NCBI GenBank assembly: GCA_036788215.1
Contig: DAIQNV010000002.1
Coordinates: 1 to 64,000, forward strand
From: DAIQNV01 sp036788215
GTDB lineage: Bacteria > Planctomycetota > Phycisphaerae > Phycisphaerales > UBA1924
Direction: 5' to 3'
Length of the DNA stretch: 64,000 bases
The notes below the pieces were generated by a model that was not told the origin of the DNA, searched no databases, and was given only the letters and a program-made list of their open reading frames with translations. Position 1 is the stretch's first letter. The number at the start of each line of letters is the position of its first letter. This document shows positions 1-9,849 of this stretch, piece by piece. A program made the position numbers and the translations under genes.

Positions 1-1
1 G

Positions 2-289
2 ATCCACGACCGAGACTATCGCTCGGGGTGGATCGGATTCTGGGGGGAAGGTCAGGTTGACGAAGGCCGGTATCCCGATGCCCGCGAGGCCGTTCAACTG
101 CAACTGACCACCGGCGTACCCGATCCGCATGTCCCGGAACAGCGAGTCGCGCTCTCCGCCGACGCTTTGAAGCGCAAGGGTCACTCTGTGTCGACCGCGT
201 TCTATCCACGTCGACCCCATGCCGTCTCGCAGGACGAAGTCGCGAGGGCAAGGGCGTTGCTGCGACGCAGCGACAGTGCCGACCCCTAA
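2..289 (+). CDS. alpha/beta hydrolase (phospholipase/carboxylesterase-like), C-terminal part
   Basis: The reading frame is open from the window edge and stops at TAA 287-289, giving the last 95 residues of a protein whose start lies outside. The fragment carries GVPDPHVP followed by a helix ending in KRKGH and then YPRRPHAVS. This matches the end of small phospholipase/carboxylesterase alpha/beta hydrolases, where the Asp of the DPHVP segment and the His of the PHxVS segment complete the Ser-His-Asp triad. The nucleophile serine is not in the window. Substrate cannot be told from this part. It is followed by a long non-coding stretch and faces away from the convergent cupin gene. Confidence 0.75.
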   Translation: MHDRDYRSGWIGFWGEGQVDEGRYPDAREAVQLQLTTGVPDPHVPEQRVALSADALKRKGHSVSTAFYPRRPHAVSQDEVARARALLRRSDSADP

Positions 290-761
290 AGCGGACCCCA
301 TTTGCCTGAATAAGCCCACGTTCAAATCCACCCGTTTGACGTGGTTCCGATCGGGGAGCTTCTCAGGCCTGCGTCCAGAGGATGCGGGCCTGTTTGTTTG
401 CCTGGGGCGGGGGGCGGATCGGGCCGCTTGGGGGCGACCGGGGCGAAGTTGGGCGGTCGCGGGGTTGTGGTTGGAGCGTGGGGGCGGGACTCTCGCGCTC
501 TCGGGCTCTCGGTCAACTGGCGCTGGGAGCAGGCGAGGCTACTGACGCTCTCTTCGCGCCTGTTCGCCCAAGCTCCGGGTCGGGATCGCGCAGCGGACCG
601 GGCTTCTCGGCGACAGCGAGTAGCCAGAGCGGCGCTCTGACCGAAGTCACAGGTCCTGGGCCGTCGGCGAAGAAGTGACTCCTTGGTGCCAAACGATCTC
701 ATACGACATGTAACAGTGGTCGGGCTCGGAATAGGTGCCAATAGTGGATAGCCGACAGCGA
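290..761. other. 472-base intergenic stretch, no gene supported
   Basis: This region lies between the 3' ends of two convergent genes. Several short frames are open on both strands, but they are arginine- and proline-rich, lack ribosome binding sites and match no family. A G-rich tract runs from about 390 to 500. No convincing terminator hairpin, tRNA or operator was found. Confidence 0.5.
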
Positions 762-1388
762 TCAGCCGTGTTTGACAAACTCCACTCCGTATCTGCGTGC
801 GGCATTTACAGCACGTTCGACATCGCCCGGGCCGATGTCTGGTGATTGAATCAGCCTGATATCTCGTAGCTCGTGGGCTTCAGCAGCTACCGGCGTGCCT
901 ACATCGAGAAACCACTGCTCAAATCCACCGGGCGTGTAGGTCAGCAGCATGCGGGTGCGCCTCTCACTGAGGTTCTTGAAGTAATGCTCCACACCCCGGG
1001 GCATATGCACGAAGTCGCCTGCGTTCAATTCATACCGCTTGCCTCCGAGCCAGGCCGTCAATGACCCTTCAAGCACGAACAGCGTCTCATCTTCCCGGGT
1101 GTGCGTATGCGGGACTGGCCCAGTTCCGGGCGGCACAGTATCCTCGAAGACTGAGTACATGCCGTTCGTATCTTCCGACGTCGCTTTGATGGTCACAAGG
1201 ATACCCATGGCCCAAACATGCATACCCTCGTTTTGCCGAACGATCTTGGGCGCTGTAGACGGCGTCGTACCGGTGACCGGACCGCGCTCGCTTGCTACTG
1301 ACCTGCCTCGGGCGACACACCCGCCAGTCGTCGCGAGTGCCATGGACCCGAGGCTTGCTGCTAAAACGTCACGTCGCGTCTTCATCAT
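762..1388 (-). CDS. cupin-domain protein with twin-arginine signal
   Basis: About 208 residues. The N-terminus MKTRRDVLAAS, a hydrophobic stretch and GGC look like a twin-arginine lipoprotein signal, so export in folded form is likely. The cupin core shows PHTHTREDETLFVLEG (motif 1, with two His and a Glu as metal ligands), then ELNAGDFVHMPRGVEHYF (motif 2). The reaction is not identifiable; such single-domain cupins include dioxygenases and sugar isomerases as well as binding proteins. Two adjacent ATG codons (1388 and 1385) follow an AAGGG ribosome site; either may be used. It lies 20 bases after the isochorismatase-like gene on the same strand and is probably co-transcribed with it. Confidence 0.8.
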   Translation of the reverse strand: MMKTRRDVLAASLGSMALATTGGCVARGRSVASERGPVTGTTPSTAPKIVRQNEGMHVWAMGILVTIKATSEDTNGMYSVFEDTVPPGTGPVPHTHTREDETLFVLEGSLTAWLGGKRYELNAGDFVHMPRGVEHYFKNLSERRTRMLLTYTPGGFEQWFLDVGTPVAAEAHELRDIRLIQSPDIGPGDVERAVNAARRYGVEFVKHG

Positions 1389-1408
1389 GCACCCTTTAGG
1401 ACGCAATC

Positions 1409-1996
1409 CTAGTTGATGCCTGGCAGCAGTTCGCGGAAGAGGATCGCGAGGATGTCCGGGCCACCTGGGCGGCTCCAGTCCCGGGCGAGTTCGGCGAGCA
1501 GTGTGTTCGTTGCGGTCAGGGTCACGCCCGCGGTTTCCATCCGTCGGCGGGCCATCTCCTCGGAGAGATGGAACGGTGAGCCAGACGCATCCATCACCGC
1601 CTGGACGCGGTACCCCTCGTCGACCGCATCGATGGCCGGGAAGACGAGGCAGACATCCGTGGTCACCCCCGCCATGATGAGGTCGCGGCGGCCGGTCGCT
1701 TCCACGGCGCTGCGGAAGCCCGGGTCTCGCCATGCGTTCACGAGGCCGCTCCGCTTCGCGCGTGCTGCGAACGGCCCCGGGAGGACCTCGGCCAACTCGG
1801 GGAGGAGCGGTCCCTGCACGCGCTCTTCCTGGCTCGAGGTCAGCACAACCGGCATGTCGAGGATTCGGGCGACGCGTGCGAGGGCGATAGTGTTGATCCT
1901 GACCGCTTCGACATTGATGTTTCTGATGAGCTTCATAGTGCCGACCTGATGATCGATCAGGACCAGGGCCGACGACTCAGCGGTGAACGGTTCCAT
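1409..1996 (-). CDS. isochorismatase-family cysteine hydrolase
   Basis: 195 residues, the usual size of the family. The family triad can be placed: Asp15 in LVLIDHQ, Cys116 in GVTTDVCLVF, and a Lys around position 81. A cis-peptide-type GVTTDVC turn is present. Members hydrolyse isochorismate, nicotinamide, N-carbamoylsarcosine or similar small amides, so the substrate is open. The start at 1996 is chosen because AAGGAGAG lies four bases upstream; an upstream in-frame ATG at 2065 has no ribosome site. It heads a two-gene unit with the cupin. A 132-base gap separates it from the RND pump upstream, so it probably has its own promoter. Confidence 0.85.
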   Translation of the reverse strand: MEPFTAESSALVLIDHQVGTMKLIRNINVEAVRINTIALARVARILDMPVVLTSSQEERVQGPLLPELAEVLPGPFAARAKRSGLVNAWRDPGFRSAVEATGRRDLIMAGVTTDVCLVFPAIDAVDEGYRVQAVMDASGSPFHLSEEMARRRMETAGVTLTATNTLLAELARDWSRPGGPDILAILFRELLPGIN

Positions 1997-2128
1997 CGGA
2001 CTCTCCTTGCAGGACGGCGCCTCGTCCCCAGACCACTCGTGACGACGCGCCAGGTTTGCTTCCACAGACCAATCTTTGACATCGATAGCTTCACATTGAC
2101 AAAGGCAGACGGGCTTTGCGGCTCGCCT

Positions 2129-5100
2129 TCAGGACGCTCTCCTCGCGCCTCGTTCGCGTGCCTTCCGTCCGATGATCAGGGCGTACAGGGCCGGCACCAT
2201 CAGCAACGCAACAAGCGACGCACCGATGATGCCGCCAACAAGAACGATCGCGAGCGATGGCCAGAAGTCGCCCCCCACGAACAACAGTAGCGGGAGAAAC
2301 CCTCCGACCGTCGTCGCGGTTGTCGCGAGCACATGCCGCGTGCAACCAGCCACCGCCTCGACCATGCCGGCACGATCGCCGTGCCGGGCGGTCGGATGGT
2401 CGCGGATAGAGGCCAGCACCACGATGCTGTCGTTCAGCGAGACACCGATCAGCCCGAGCGTGCCGAGAATGGTGTTGAAGCTGACCGGGAAGCCGATGGT
2501 CCAGGTCGACAGGAAGGCGAGCCCGAGGGCGCACACCGCCACCAGGCCGAGAATGGCGGCGATGGCCATGCTGCGGAAGGCCAAGATGAGCGTGGCGACG
2601 CCGAGCGTGCCGATCACGGGGACGAGGCCGAACAGGTCGCCCGTCGCCTCCGCGTCCTGCTCCGTCGCCCCCCCAGAGGCGATGGCATACCCGGGCGGGG
2701 GCGCAAACCCACCCGCGTACAGGTTCCTGAGAACACGCTCACTCACATCGATGGGTAGTGCGCCGTCCCGCGTGTACGCCTTGATCGTATTGGCTCGCTC
2801 ACCGTTGAAACGTGCGATCGCTCCGTCCGTCGGCTCGATCCTGACACGCCCAAGCGAGTGTGCCGGGATCCACTCGCCCCGGTCGGCCGCGACGAACAGC
2901 ACCGACTCGACCGCGGCAACGGCCCGACGGTCTTCGTCCGTGTACCGGACCCGGACGGGCAATTCCTCGAGATCCTCGAGCACGCTTCCGCCGATGCTCC
3001 CCGTCATGGCGGCCTCGAGTTGGGCCGCGATCTCCCGTGGCGTGAGGCCCGCGATCCTCGCCGAGTCCTCGTCGACATCGAACATGATCTTCGGTTCCCC
3101 CCGCAGGATCGTGGCCTGCGTGAGGAGCACGTCGGGATCCTCCTGCAACGCCGTCCGCACCCGCTCGCCCAGGTTCTGAAGCACCGAGATCTGGTGACCC
3201 GTGATGCGAAACTCGATGTCCGCGCTGATCGGCGGCCCCTGGGCGAAAGGCCGTACAACGATCTGCGCCTCGGGATGACGCTCCGCGAGAACCCGCTCTG
3301 ACCGCCCGATGAGACGCTTTGTTTCCGCTGCTGAGGTCGTTGTCACGATGGCATGCGCGTAATTCGGGGACCGGTCCTGATCCATCACGAGGTTGTAGAA
3401 CACGCTCGGGTAGCTGCCCCCGATCATCCAGGACACCCGCGACACCCCGTCGAACTCTCGCAGCGACTTCTCGACACCCTTCGCGGTCATGGCCGTGGCC
3501 CCGGCCGGCGCACCGCTCGGCATCCAGACGCGCACCTCAAACATGTTCCGGTCGACCGGAGGGAAGAACTGGTTGCCGAGGGTGGGCGCGACGACGAACC
3601 CCGCGAGCGGAGCAGTGATCGCGAGCATGATCGCCGCCCCCGGCAACGCGTAGAGACTGGCGAGCGACCGGCGGTACATCCGGGTCAACCACATGGGCGC
3701 AAAGCCATCCCGCAGGAGGCTTCGTCGCTCATCCGGGCGGGACGGCCGTGCGTACAAAGCGGCCAGGGCAGCCACGAGCGTAAGCGAGATGGCGAACGAT
3801 GCGATAATCGCCAGGATAACGCTCACACCGATCGAACCAACGAAGTCCCCCGGCCCCCCGGGCAGGAGCGTGATGGGAGCAAAGGCGAGCACCGTGGTGA
3901 GCGTGGACGCCAACAGCGGGCCCGCGAGCAGGCCGATCGCGCCGTGCATCGCTTCCGCCGGCGCCTCCCCGGCGGTCCTTCGTGCGACGATCTCATCGGT
4001 GACGACGATCGCGTTATCGATGAGGAGGCCCAGCGCGAGGATCAGCCCGAAGACGGACATCTGGTGAATCTGAACGCCGAGCACCTTCCACCCGAAGGCG
4101 ACAGCAGCTACGGAGAGCGGGAGCGCGATCGCGACCACGAGCGCTGATCTGAGCCCCATGATGACCATGATGGCGACGATGATGACGGCCGCGCCCGCCA
4201 TCAGGTTCACGCCGAGCTCGACGAGCCGGGCCCGCGTGTACGGTGCCTGCTCGAAGACCGCTTCGACCCGCACCGAGTCGTCCCGGGCCTCCACAAACGC
4301 TCGCACCGTGTCGGCCGCCCTTACCGCCCAGGTGTCGACGATCGCAGAAGGCTTCACCCGCGCGGCGACGAACACGGAACGCCGCCCGTCCACAACCCCG
4401 ATCTGCGTCTCCGGCATGACGACGTCTCTCGCGACGACCGCCACATCACCCACGCGCAGGACTGACCCGTCCGGGCCTTCAAGAATGGGTATACGGGCGA
4501 TCCGCTGGGCCGTATCCAGCTCGCCGGTGACCTCGACCGCAAGATCCGCCCGCTCCCCGTGGATCACACCCGCCGGACGCTTCGCGTCCGCGGCCGCGAC
4601 GGCCAGGGCCATCGTTCCTGGAGCCAGACCCGCTTCGGCGAGCTCGCTGAACCGGACCCTGACCGAGAGTTCTTCCTCGGGACTCCCGTAGACGCGCACG
4701 AGCTCTGTGCCCGGTATCCGCCGGATTCGGTCGGCCAAATCCTCGGCGAGACGCCCGAGCATCGCGGGCCGTGGCTCGGAGTCGTGGCTCCAGGAGACGC
4801 CGTAAACGACGGTGAACGCGACCGGGTCGCGCTTGTCGTCCACGAGTGGCTCCGACGCCTCCGGGGGCAGGTGTGCCGCAGCGGCACCGATCCGGTCACG
4901 CACCTCCGCGAAGAGCGCATCATTCTCCTTCTCCGTGGTCTGCGGATCGAACTCGACCGCGATCGTGGAGACCCCGGCTCGGGAGCTGGACGCCACCTCG
5001 CTCACCGAGGCGATCTCGTCGAGCGCCTCTTCGAGCACGTCCGTGACGAGCGACTCGACCCGATCCGCGTCGGCACCGGGCATCAGGGTCACGATCAACA

Positions 5101-5254
5101 GATTCCGGTTCGTGATCCGCGGGTCCTCGAGCCGGGGTGTCGTGAGTGCCGCCGACACACCCCCGACGAGAATGACGACGACGCTCAGCCACAGCAGATG
5201 CCGGTTCCGAAGGAACAGCGTCGTCAGACCGAGGTGCGCGGGCCGCTCGATCAC
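2129..5254 (-). CDS. RND-family efflux transporter permease
   Basis: 1041 residues, the standard length of an AcrB-type inner-membrane pump. The N-terminal membrane helix (about 18-37) is followed by a large periplasmic porter domain, a block of helices from about 330 to 540, a second porter domain and the final helices. The helix-4 proton-relay motif reads LLIDNAIVV, so only the first of the two usual aspartates is kept; the second is Asn. The start is GTG 5254, overlapping the stop of the membrane fusion gene by four bases. It is the last gene of the HxlR-headed operon (9792 to 2129) and should use the fusion protein upstream and an outer-membrane channel coded elsewhere. Substrate unknown. 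Confidence 0.93.
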   Translation of the reverse strand: MIERPAHLGLTTLFLRNRHLLWLSVVVILVGGVSAALTTPRLEDPRITNRNLLIVTLMPGADADRVESLVTDVLEEALDEIASVSEVASSSRAGVSTIAVEFDPQTTEKENDALFAEVRDRIGAAAAHLPPEASEPLVDDKRDPVAFTVVYGVSWSHDSEPRPAMLGRLAEDLADRIRRIPGTELVRVYGSPEEELSVRVRFSELAEAGLAPGTMALAVAAADAKRPAGVIHGERADLAVEVTGELDTAQRIARIPILEGPDGSVLRVGDVAVVARDVVMPETQIGVVDGRRSVFVAARVKPSAIVDTWAVRAADTVRAFVEARDDSVRVEAVFEQAPYTRARLVELGVNLMAGAAVIIVAIMVIMGLRSALVVAIALPLSVAAVAFGWKVLGVQIHQMSVFGLILALGLLIDNAIVVTDEIVARRTAGEAPAEAMHGAIGLLAGPLLASTLTTVLAFAPITLLPGGPGDFVGSIGVSVILAIIASFAISLTLVAALAALYARPSRPDERRSLLRDGFAPMWLTRMYRRSLASLYALPGAAIMLAITAPLAGFVVAPTLGNQFFPPVDRNMFEVRVWMPSGAPAGATAMTAKGVEKSLREFDGVSRVSWMIGGSYPSVFYNLVMDQDRSPNYAHAIVTTTSAAETKRLIGRSERVLAERHPEAQIVVRPFAQGPPISADIEFRITGHQISVLQNLGERVRTALQEDPDVLLTQATILRGEPKIMFDVDEDSARIAGLTPREIAAQLEAAMTGSIGGSVLEDLEELPVRVRYTDEDRRAVAAVESVLFVAADRGEWIPAHSLGRVRIEPTDGAIARFNGERANTIKAYTRDGALPIDVSERVLRNLYAGGFAPPPGYAIASGGATEQDAEATGDLFGLVPVIGTLGVATLILAFRSMAIAAILGLVAVCALGLAFLSTWTIGFPVSFNTILGTLGLIGVSLNDSIVVLASIRDHPTARHGDRAGMVEAVAGCTRHVLATTATTVGGFLPLLLFVGGDFWPSLAIVLVGGIIGASLVALLMVPALYALIIGRKARERGARRAS

Positions 5255-6426
5255 CGATCGGCTCCGGTCTTGATCCCCTCGGTATGCCCGGCGATGGAGA
5301 CGCGCATACCCGGGGCGACGCGATGCAGCCCATCGACGACGATCGAATCACCATCGCGAAGGGGTCCCCGCACAAACGCCCGCTCGGTTTCGGCGTGCAG
5401 GAGTTCGACTTCTACCCGCGCGAGCACCGACCCTGACGCAGCCCCAGGCCCGGATCGTTCCACAATCCGGTACAATGACCAAAGACCCCGCTCGCTCTCG
5501 GTGATCGCCCGCATGGGCACCCAGAACCCGTCGGCGGCGACAGTCGTCTCTCGCGTATAGTGCGCGAGGTCTCCCTGTCGGACTTCCCCGAGGAAGGCAT
5601 CGAGCCCCACGATCACGGTCACATTCCGCGATGCACCGTCACGAACCGGGAGGACGCGGAGCACCGTGCCCTTGATCGACCGCTCCGAAACCGTGACGCT
5701 GACCCGCTCGCCGACGGCGAGCCCATCGGCGAGCACGCCGCCCAGTCCAAGACGGACCTGCGGGGCGCCCCGCTCGAGTAAAACCGCGACCGGCTCGCCC
5801 GCCCCGACCACCCGGCCCGCGTCCACCAGACGGCGCGAGACAATCGCATCGAATGGTGCGCGGATGACGGACTTCGTGATGTCAACCCCGATCGCCTCAC
5901 TCGAGGCCCGGACCCGCCGTTCCTCCGCAAGGGCCGCCAGAAATGACTGCTCGGCGATATCCAGATCCTGAAACGATGCCGCACCCCGGCGATGCGACTC
6001 CCGCGTGCGCCCGAGCGTCAATTCGGCGAGCCTGCGAGAAGCCTCCGCCACGCCCAGGGCGGCATCGACCTCCGCTCGCCGGGCCTCAAGACGGGTCGTG
6101 TCGAGCGCTGCGACCTCAGCCCCCGCGATGATGTTGTCGCCCTCGTCGGGGTATACCGAAAGCACCAGCCCCCCCACTTCGAAGCCGACTTCCGACTGCT
6201 GGCGAGCCTCCACGCGTCCCACGAAGGTCCGAGGAACCTCGTACCCGGTCTGGAGGGCGACACGCCCAGCAGCGACACTCAACGGCGGGGCATCATCACC
6301 GTCAACGGATGCAGTACCACGCGCGATCGCTCCCGTGCCGACCACGACGCCCAAGCAGATCAGAACGACAGCGCCGGTCACCGCATACCGCAGACGTACG
6401 GCGAATGCACGGTCGGCACCCTTCAC
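5251..6426 (-). CDS. RND efflux periplasmic adaptor (membrane fusion protein)
   Basis: 391 residues. One N-terminal membrane anchor (about 14-34) is followed by the barrel-sandwich half-motif VGFEVGGLVLSVYPDEGD, an alpha-hairpin of the coiled-coil type (about 115-180) and the second half-motif SVIRAPFDAIVSRRLVDAG, then a beta-barrel and membrane-proximal domain. This is the HlyD/AcrA layout. It couples the RND permease to an outer-membrane channel across the periplasm. Start is GTG 6426, overlapping the acylase stop; the gene overlaps the permease start by four bases. No outer-membrane component is encoded in this operon, so it must borrow one. Confidence 0.9.
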   Translation of the reverse strand: MKGADRAFAVRLRYAVTGAVVLICLGVVVGTGAIARGTASVDGDDAPPLSVAAGRVALQTGYEVPRTFVGRVEARQQSEVGFEVGGLVLSVYPDEGDNIIAGAEVAALDTTRLEARRAEVDAALGVAEASRRLAELTLGRTRESHRRGAASFQDLDIAEQSFLAALAEERRVRASSEAIGVDITKSVIRAPFDAIVSRRLVDAGRVVGAGEPVAVLLERGAPQVRLGLGGVLADGLAVGERVSVTVSERSIKGTVLRVLPVRDGASRNVTVIVGLDAFLGEVRQGDLAHYTRETTVAADGFWVPMRAITESERGLWSLYRIVERSGPGAASGSVLARVEVELLHAETERAFVRGPLRDGDSIVVDGLHRVAPGMRVSIAGHTEGIKTGADR

Positions 6427-8777
6427 GGCTCACCCACCCATCGGCCATCAGCCCGAAGCGCCGGCCCAGTGTGCCGCGCCGACATCGGTGCGATGTGGAT
6501 GCGCCTCGCAGCCCGCGCGGTCTGCCCATCGCGCGACAGCGGGAGCGGCACGAAACGTCCCTCGCGCCACAAGGCGAGCTGATCGACGATGGCGGTGCTC
6601 CCGACGCGACCGTCCTGGCCGCCAAGAAGGACGACACGGCTGCCATCAGGGTCGGCCATGTCCATGAGCAGCCTCGCGTTGGCCCCGAACAGCGTCTGGT
6701 GCCGGTCGGGGGTGACGGGGTGAGCCGACTTGTTCACCGTGGTGGTCGAGCCGGGCCACGGCTCATCCGTGAAGCGATAGGACGCGCCGAGCACGGGCAC
6801 GAGCCCAACAGGGTGCCCCAGCCGCAGGCGATGAAGGTCCCCCCAGACCAGTCCCGGCGTCCACGTTCGCTGAGAGCGGTCGAGCGCCGACCGCAGGGCC
6901 GCCCGGCCGGCCGGAGCGCCGAGATCCTCGCGGACGAGGTCGTGCACGTACGCCCCGCCGCGGATCAAGCTCTTCAGCCCCTTGGAGTACCGATCGGCAT
7001 AGAGCGCATCAATGGAAGCCGCGAGCAGCACCTGATATGCCGCTGCACCGGTCGACATCGTGTCGTATCGCCCGTCCCATCCGGCGATCGCGGACACCAT
7101 GCCGCGTTCTCGATCGCTGCCTTCCATCCCGGACAGCGCCGATACCATTGCGCCGGCTGTCACGAGCGATGTTGCGGAGAATGTATCCCGCTGGATATCC
7201 GCAAGGATGTCCAGGTCGAGCGCCTCAGGGCCGTCGAGCAGCGCCGTGATCCTCTCGACACGGTCGTTCGCATTCCCCTGCGGCACCAGAGGCGGATCCA
7301 GCAGTACAGGAGTGTTGTTCGCGGACACAAGCACACCACCCGGCGGATTGAAGGCCACCGGGAGCTGATCGCTGGCGAGCACCCTGGCCCAGGCACCGTC
7401 CGCCTTCTCGGCCGGGACAACCCCTGCGCGGGCCGCTGCGGCGGCTCCGGGCACCGCCTCGAGAGCCATGATCTGCCCGATGTTCCCCGCTGCATCGGCG
7501 AACAGCATGTTCTGCCCACCGACCGCGTATGTCGCGAAAGCATCGCGGAAGTCCCGCCACGACGACGCGGTGGCCACCCGAAGGAACGCGGTGGATTCGT
7601 CGCTCGGCGTGTGCCCGCGCCAGCGCAGCGCCACGTCCCCCGCCGCCAAGCCGGAGAACAGCCGGGCGTCGGAGATCACCGGGCCCAGATCAGACTGGCG
7701 CACCGCACGCGACGCGTCCATCCACAAGCGGGTCCGTATCCGCATCTCGGTCGTTTCGAGGGTTTTCCAGCCCGGTGCGAGCGTGTACAGGCCCGACGAC
7801 ACCGACTGCATGTTGGTGCCCGTCCACGCGATGTCCTTGTTCCGGCCCACAACGACGAAGGGGAGACCGGGGAGCGTCAGTCCGACGACCGAAACGTCGC
7901 CATAGCTGTACCCAACGATGCACCAGGCGTTCGGCACGACAAGCCCGAGGTGCGGATCGGATGCGACGAGTGCACCCCCGGTCGCGGATCGCGACGCGTG
8001 AACGACAAAGGCGTTGCTGCCGGTCTTTCCGATGTCCATGAGCGCGGAGAGCGGCTGACGCGATTCGGGCCCAAAGCTCGGCTGCCCAGCATCGGCGAAT
8101 GCGTTCAGCCGATGGACAAAGTCTTCGAATCCAGCATCGTCTCGCCTCGGCAGCAACGCCAACCAGCGCCCCCAGGTGATGTCGACGCTCGCCAGCCTCC
8201 CGATCTGCAGGACGTCCGCCACCGTCCAGGGCTCGTCCAGGGAGAGGTTGAGGCTTCTGGCTTCGGGCGGCCGAACAGGTTTGGTACCGAGGTAGTCGTT
8301 GACCCCCTCGACATAGCGGGTGATCCAGTCCCGGGTCGCCGGCGGTAACCCGCGCTCGATCTCGGGAACCGCCCGGCCGAGGTCAACGGCGCGTATCGCG
8401 TGGTCGATGTCGTTGGCGAGCGGACCCGCAGAGTACGAAAGCCGACCCTGCGAGATGCGACGGAATAGCTCCATCTGCACGATCCGCAGGTGTGCGTGAA
8501 CAAGCCCGAGCCCGTACGCCGCATCACCGTCCGACCCTGCATGAATCGATGGAATGAGGTGCGGATCGAAGGAAATGTGCAGATCATGCTCGACCCCAGG
8601 CCACGACCGATCGAGGGCCTCGAGCCGAGCAAGCGAGTCGATCGAACCGGGCCGCGGGGCCGGGCGGATCACGCAGCCGGCGAGAATCCAGACACCCGCC
8701 ACCAGCGACCCCACCGCGACGAGGAGGACCGCGTCGCGGCGCCACCGACGCCCGGGCACTAAGGCGGAGCGGATCAT
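6423..8777 (-). CDS. penicillin acylase family protein (Ntn-hydrolase), lipoprotein
   Basis: 784 residues. The N-terminus has a hydrophobic segment ending ILAGC (Cys35), a lipobox, so the enzyme is probably anchored in the envelope. The alpha chain and spacer are followed by KTGSNAFVV, in which Ser254 would be the N-terminal nucleophile after self-cleavage, then SDPHLGL and the WTGTN segment seen in this family. Members cleave amide bonds of beta-lactams, acyl-homoserine lactones or lipopeptides; the substrate cannot be read from sequence. It overlaps both neighbours by four bases and lies between an SRPBCC lipoprotein and an RND pump, suggesting that the product or substrate is exported by the pump. 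Confidence 0.88.
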   Translation of the reverse strand: MIRSALVPGRRWRRDAVLLVAVGSLVAGVWILAGCVIRPAPRPGSIDSLARLEALDRSWPGVEHDLHISFDPHLIPSIHAGSDGDAAYGLGLVHAHLRIVQMELFRRISQGRLSYSAGPLANDIDHAIRAVDLGRAVPEIERGLPPATRDWITRYVEGVNDYLGTKPVRPPEARSLNLSLDEPWTVADVLQIGRLASVDITWGRWLALLPRRDDAGFEDFVHRLNAFADAGQPSFGPESRQPLSALMDIGKTGSNAFVVHASRSATGGALVASDPHLGLVVPNAWCIVGYSYGDVSVVGLTLPGLPFVVVGRNKDIAWTGTNMQSVSSGLYTLAPGWKTLETTEMRIRTRLWMDASRAVRQSDLGPVISDARLFSGLAAGDVALRWRGHTPSDESTAFLRVATASSWRDFRDAFATYAVGGQNMLFADAAGNIGQIMALEAVPGAAAAARAGVVPAEKADGAWARVLASDQLPVAFNPPGGVLVSANNTPVLLDPPLVPQGNANDRVERITALLDGPEALDLDILADIQRDTFSATSLVTAGAMVSALSGMEGSDRERGMVSAIAGWDGRYDTMSTGAAAYQVLLAASIDALYADRYSKGLKSLIRGGAYVHDLVREDLGAPAGRAALRSALDRSQRTWTPGLVWGDLHRLRLGHPVGLVPVLGASYRFTDEPWPGSTTTVNKSAHPVTPDRHQTLFGANARLLMDMADPDGSRVVLLGGQDGRVGSTAIVDQLALWREGRFVPLPLSRDGQTARAARRIHIAPMSARHTGPALRADGRWVGEP

Positions 8778-9379
8778 GGCTCGCCCTGCGCGCGTGCCTC
8801 AGCCCGAGCCTTGATCTCCGCCAGCCACACGTCGTGCAGCAGACGGAGCTTGTCACGCTGAAACGCGGCCTGAAGATTGGCGAGGAGCCCGAACTGAGTC
8901 TCCTCGGTCACGACCCAAGATCCCTCGTCGGTGGGAACGATGAGCCACGCGTGATACCCCTTGATGTCCCACCGCCGGGACTCCCACGCGAGCCTCCCGG
9001 GTGGCTCGTGCTCATGAACGACAGACTCGAACCGGAAGCCCATGGTTTTCCAGGAGAACACGCTGTCTGCCCGCAGGATCCCGTCGTCGCTTCCCGCGAC
9101 GCGCACATCAAGGGCTCCCTCGTACCATGTCGGCCACGACTCGGCCTCAACGATCACCTGCCACACCACTTCGGGCGGGGCCTCGATGGCGATCTCGTTC
9201 TTCACGTAGAAGGTGGCATCCTCCGGCTTGTACTGCTCAGGCCAATTGATCTTGTCCGGGCCGATAGCCCCCGCCGAGAGCATGTTGCTTGGCGTCCCGA
9301 CAGGACGGATGTTCGCGCATCCCGCCAGCATCAGGGATCCCAGGAGGAGCCAGTTCACGATCGACCGCCGCTTCGTCAC
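8774..9379 (-). CDS. SRPBCC-family (START-like) lipoprotein
   Basis: 201 residues from a GTG start at 9379, chosen because GGAG lies eight bases upstream and the resulting N-terminus is a clean lipoprotein signal ending LMLAGC. The mature part shows EIAIEAPPEVVWQVIVEAESWPTWY, typical of the polyketide cyclase/SRPBCC helix-grip fold that binds hydrophobic ligands, and LAWESRRWDIKGYHAW in the middle of the sheet. A secreted, lipid-anchored SRPBCC protein is less common than cytoplasmic ones. Its place between the regulator and the acylase suggests it binds the same small hydrophobic molecule. Overlaps the acylase start by four bases. Confidence 0.8.
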   Translation of the reverse strand: MTKRRSIVNWLLLGSLMLAGCANIRPVGTPSNMLSAGAIGPDKINWPEQYKPEDATFYVKNEIAIEAPPEVVWQVIVEAESWPTWYEGALDVRVAGSDDGILRADSVFSWKTMGFRFESVVHEHEPPGRLAWESRRWDIKGYHAWLIVPTDEGSWVVTEETQFGLLANLQAAFQRDKLRLLHDVWLAEIKARAEARAQGEP

Positions 9380-9435
9380 GCATGTTCTCCACGGGATTAA
9401 CTTGGCCGCCACACACAAACGGCGCGGTCGGCATG

Positions 9436-9792
9436 TCACAGAACACCCGGCGGTGCCAGCCGGGCCTCCGTACCTTCGATGTTCTCAAGGCCCCACCGGG
9501 CGACCGCGACAAGCACAGGCCCCAGAGACCTGCCGCGCTCGGTCAGGCGGTATTCCTTCCACCTCGTCGTCGCTCCCTCCACCTTGTCCACGATGCCGTG
9601 CTCGGTGAGCATCGCGAGGCGACTCGCGAGGATGTTGGTCGCGATGCCCTCCGGGGATCGCTGAAAGTCTCGGTAGCGCGTCACACCCCGGAACAGATCG
9701 CGGATCACGAGCATCGTCCAGCGATCACCGATCAGATCGAGGGTGCAGGCAACCGGGCAGCAGGACCGACGGGCTGGCGATGGCTGGCTCAT
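9436..9792 (-). CDS. HxlR-family winged-helix transcriptional regulator
   Basis: 118 residues. CCPVACTLDLIGDRWTMLVIRDLFRG is the hallmark first helix of HxlR proteins (with an N-terminal cysteine often used for electrophile or redox sensing), followed by the recognition segment ILASRLAMLTEHGIV and the wing around RWKEYRLTERGRSL. Start 9792 is preferred over 9798 because GGAGG lies at proper spacing only for the former. First gene of the operon running to the RND pump, and divergent from an SDR gene. The palindrome at 9850-9868 lies about 58 bases upstream and is the likely binding site, so it probably controls both directions. Confidence 0.92.
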   Translation of the reverse strand: MSQPSPARRSCCPVACTLDLIGDRWTMLVIRDLFRGVTRYRDFQRSPEGIATNILASRLAMLTEHGIVDKVEGATTRWKEYRLTERGRSLGPVLVAVARWGLENIEGTEARLAPPGVL

Positions 9793-9849
9793 CCGCATTC
9801 CTCCGATCCGGGACTCGCTTCGACTGGACCCGGGCAACTCTACCCCGTA

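Noticed and set aside
311..340. tRNA-like T-loop sequence GTTCAAATCC
   Set aside because: The flanking bases do not form the T stem (CCACG against CCACC), and no acceptor or anticodon arms fit.
290..761. several open frames of 60-139 codons on both strands
   Set aside because: Low-complexity Arg/Pro/Ser composition, no ribosome site, no family resemblance; expected by chance at this GC content.
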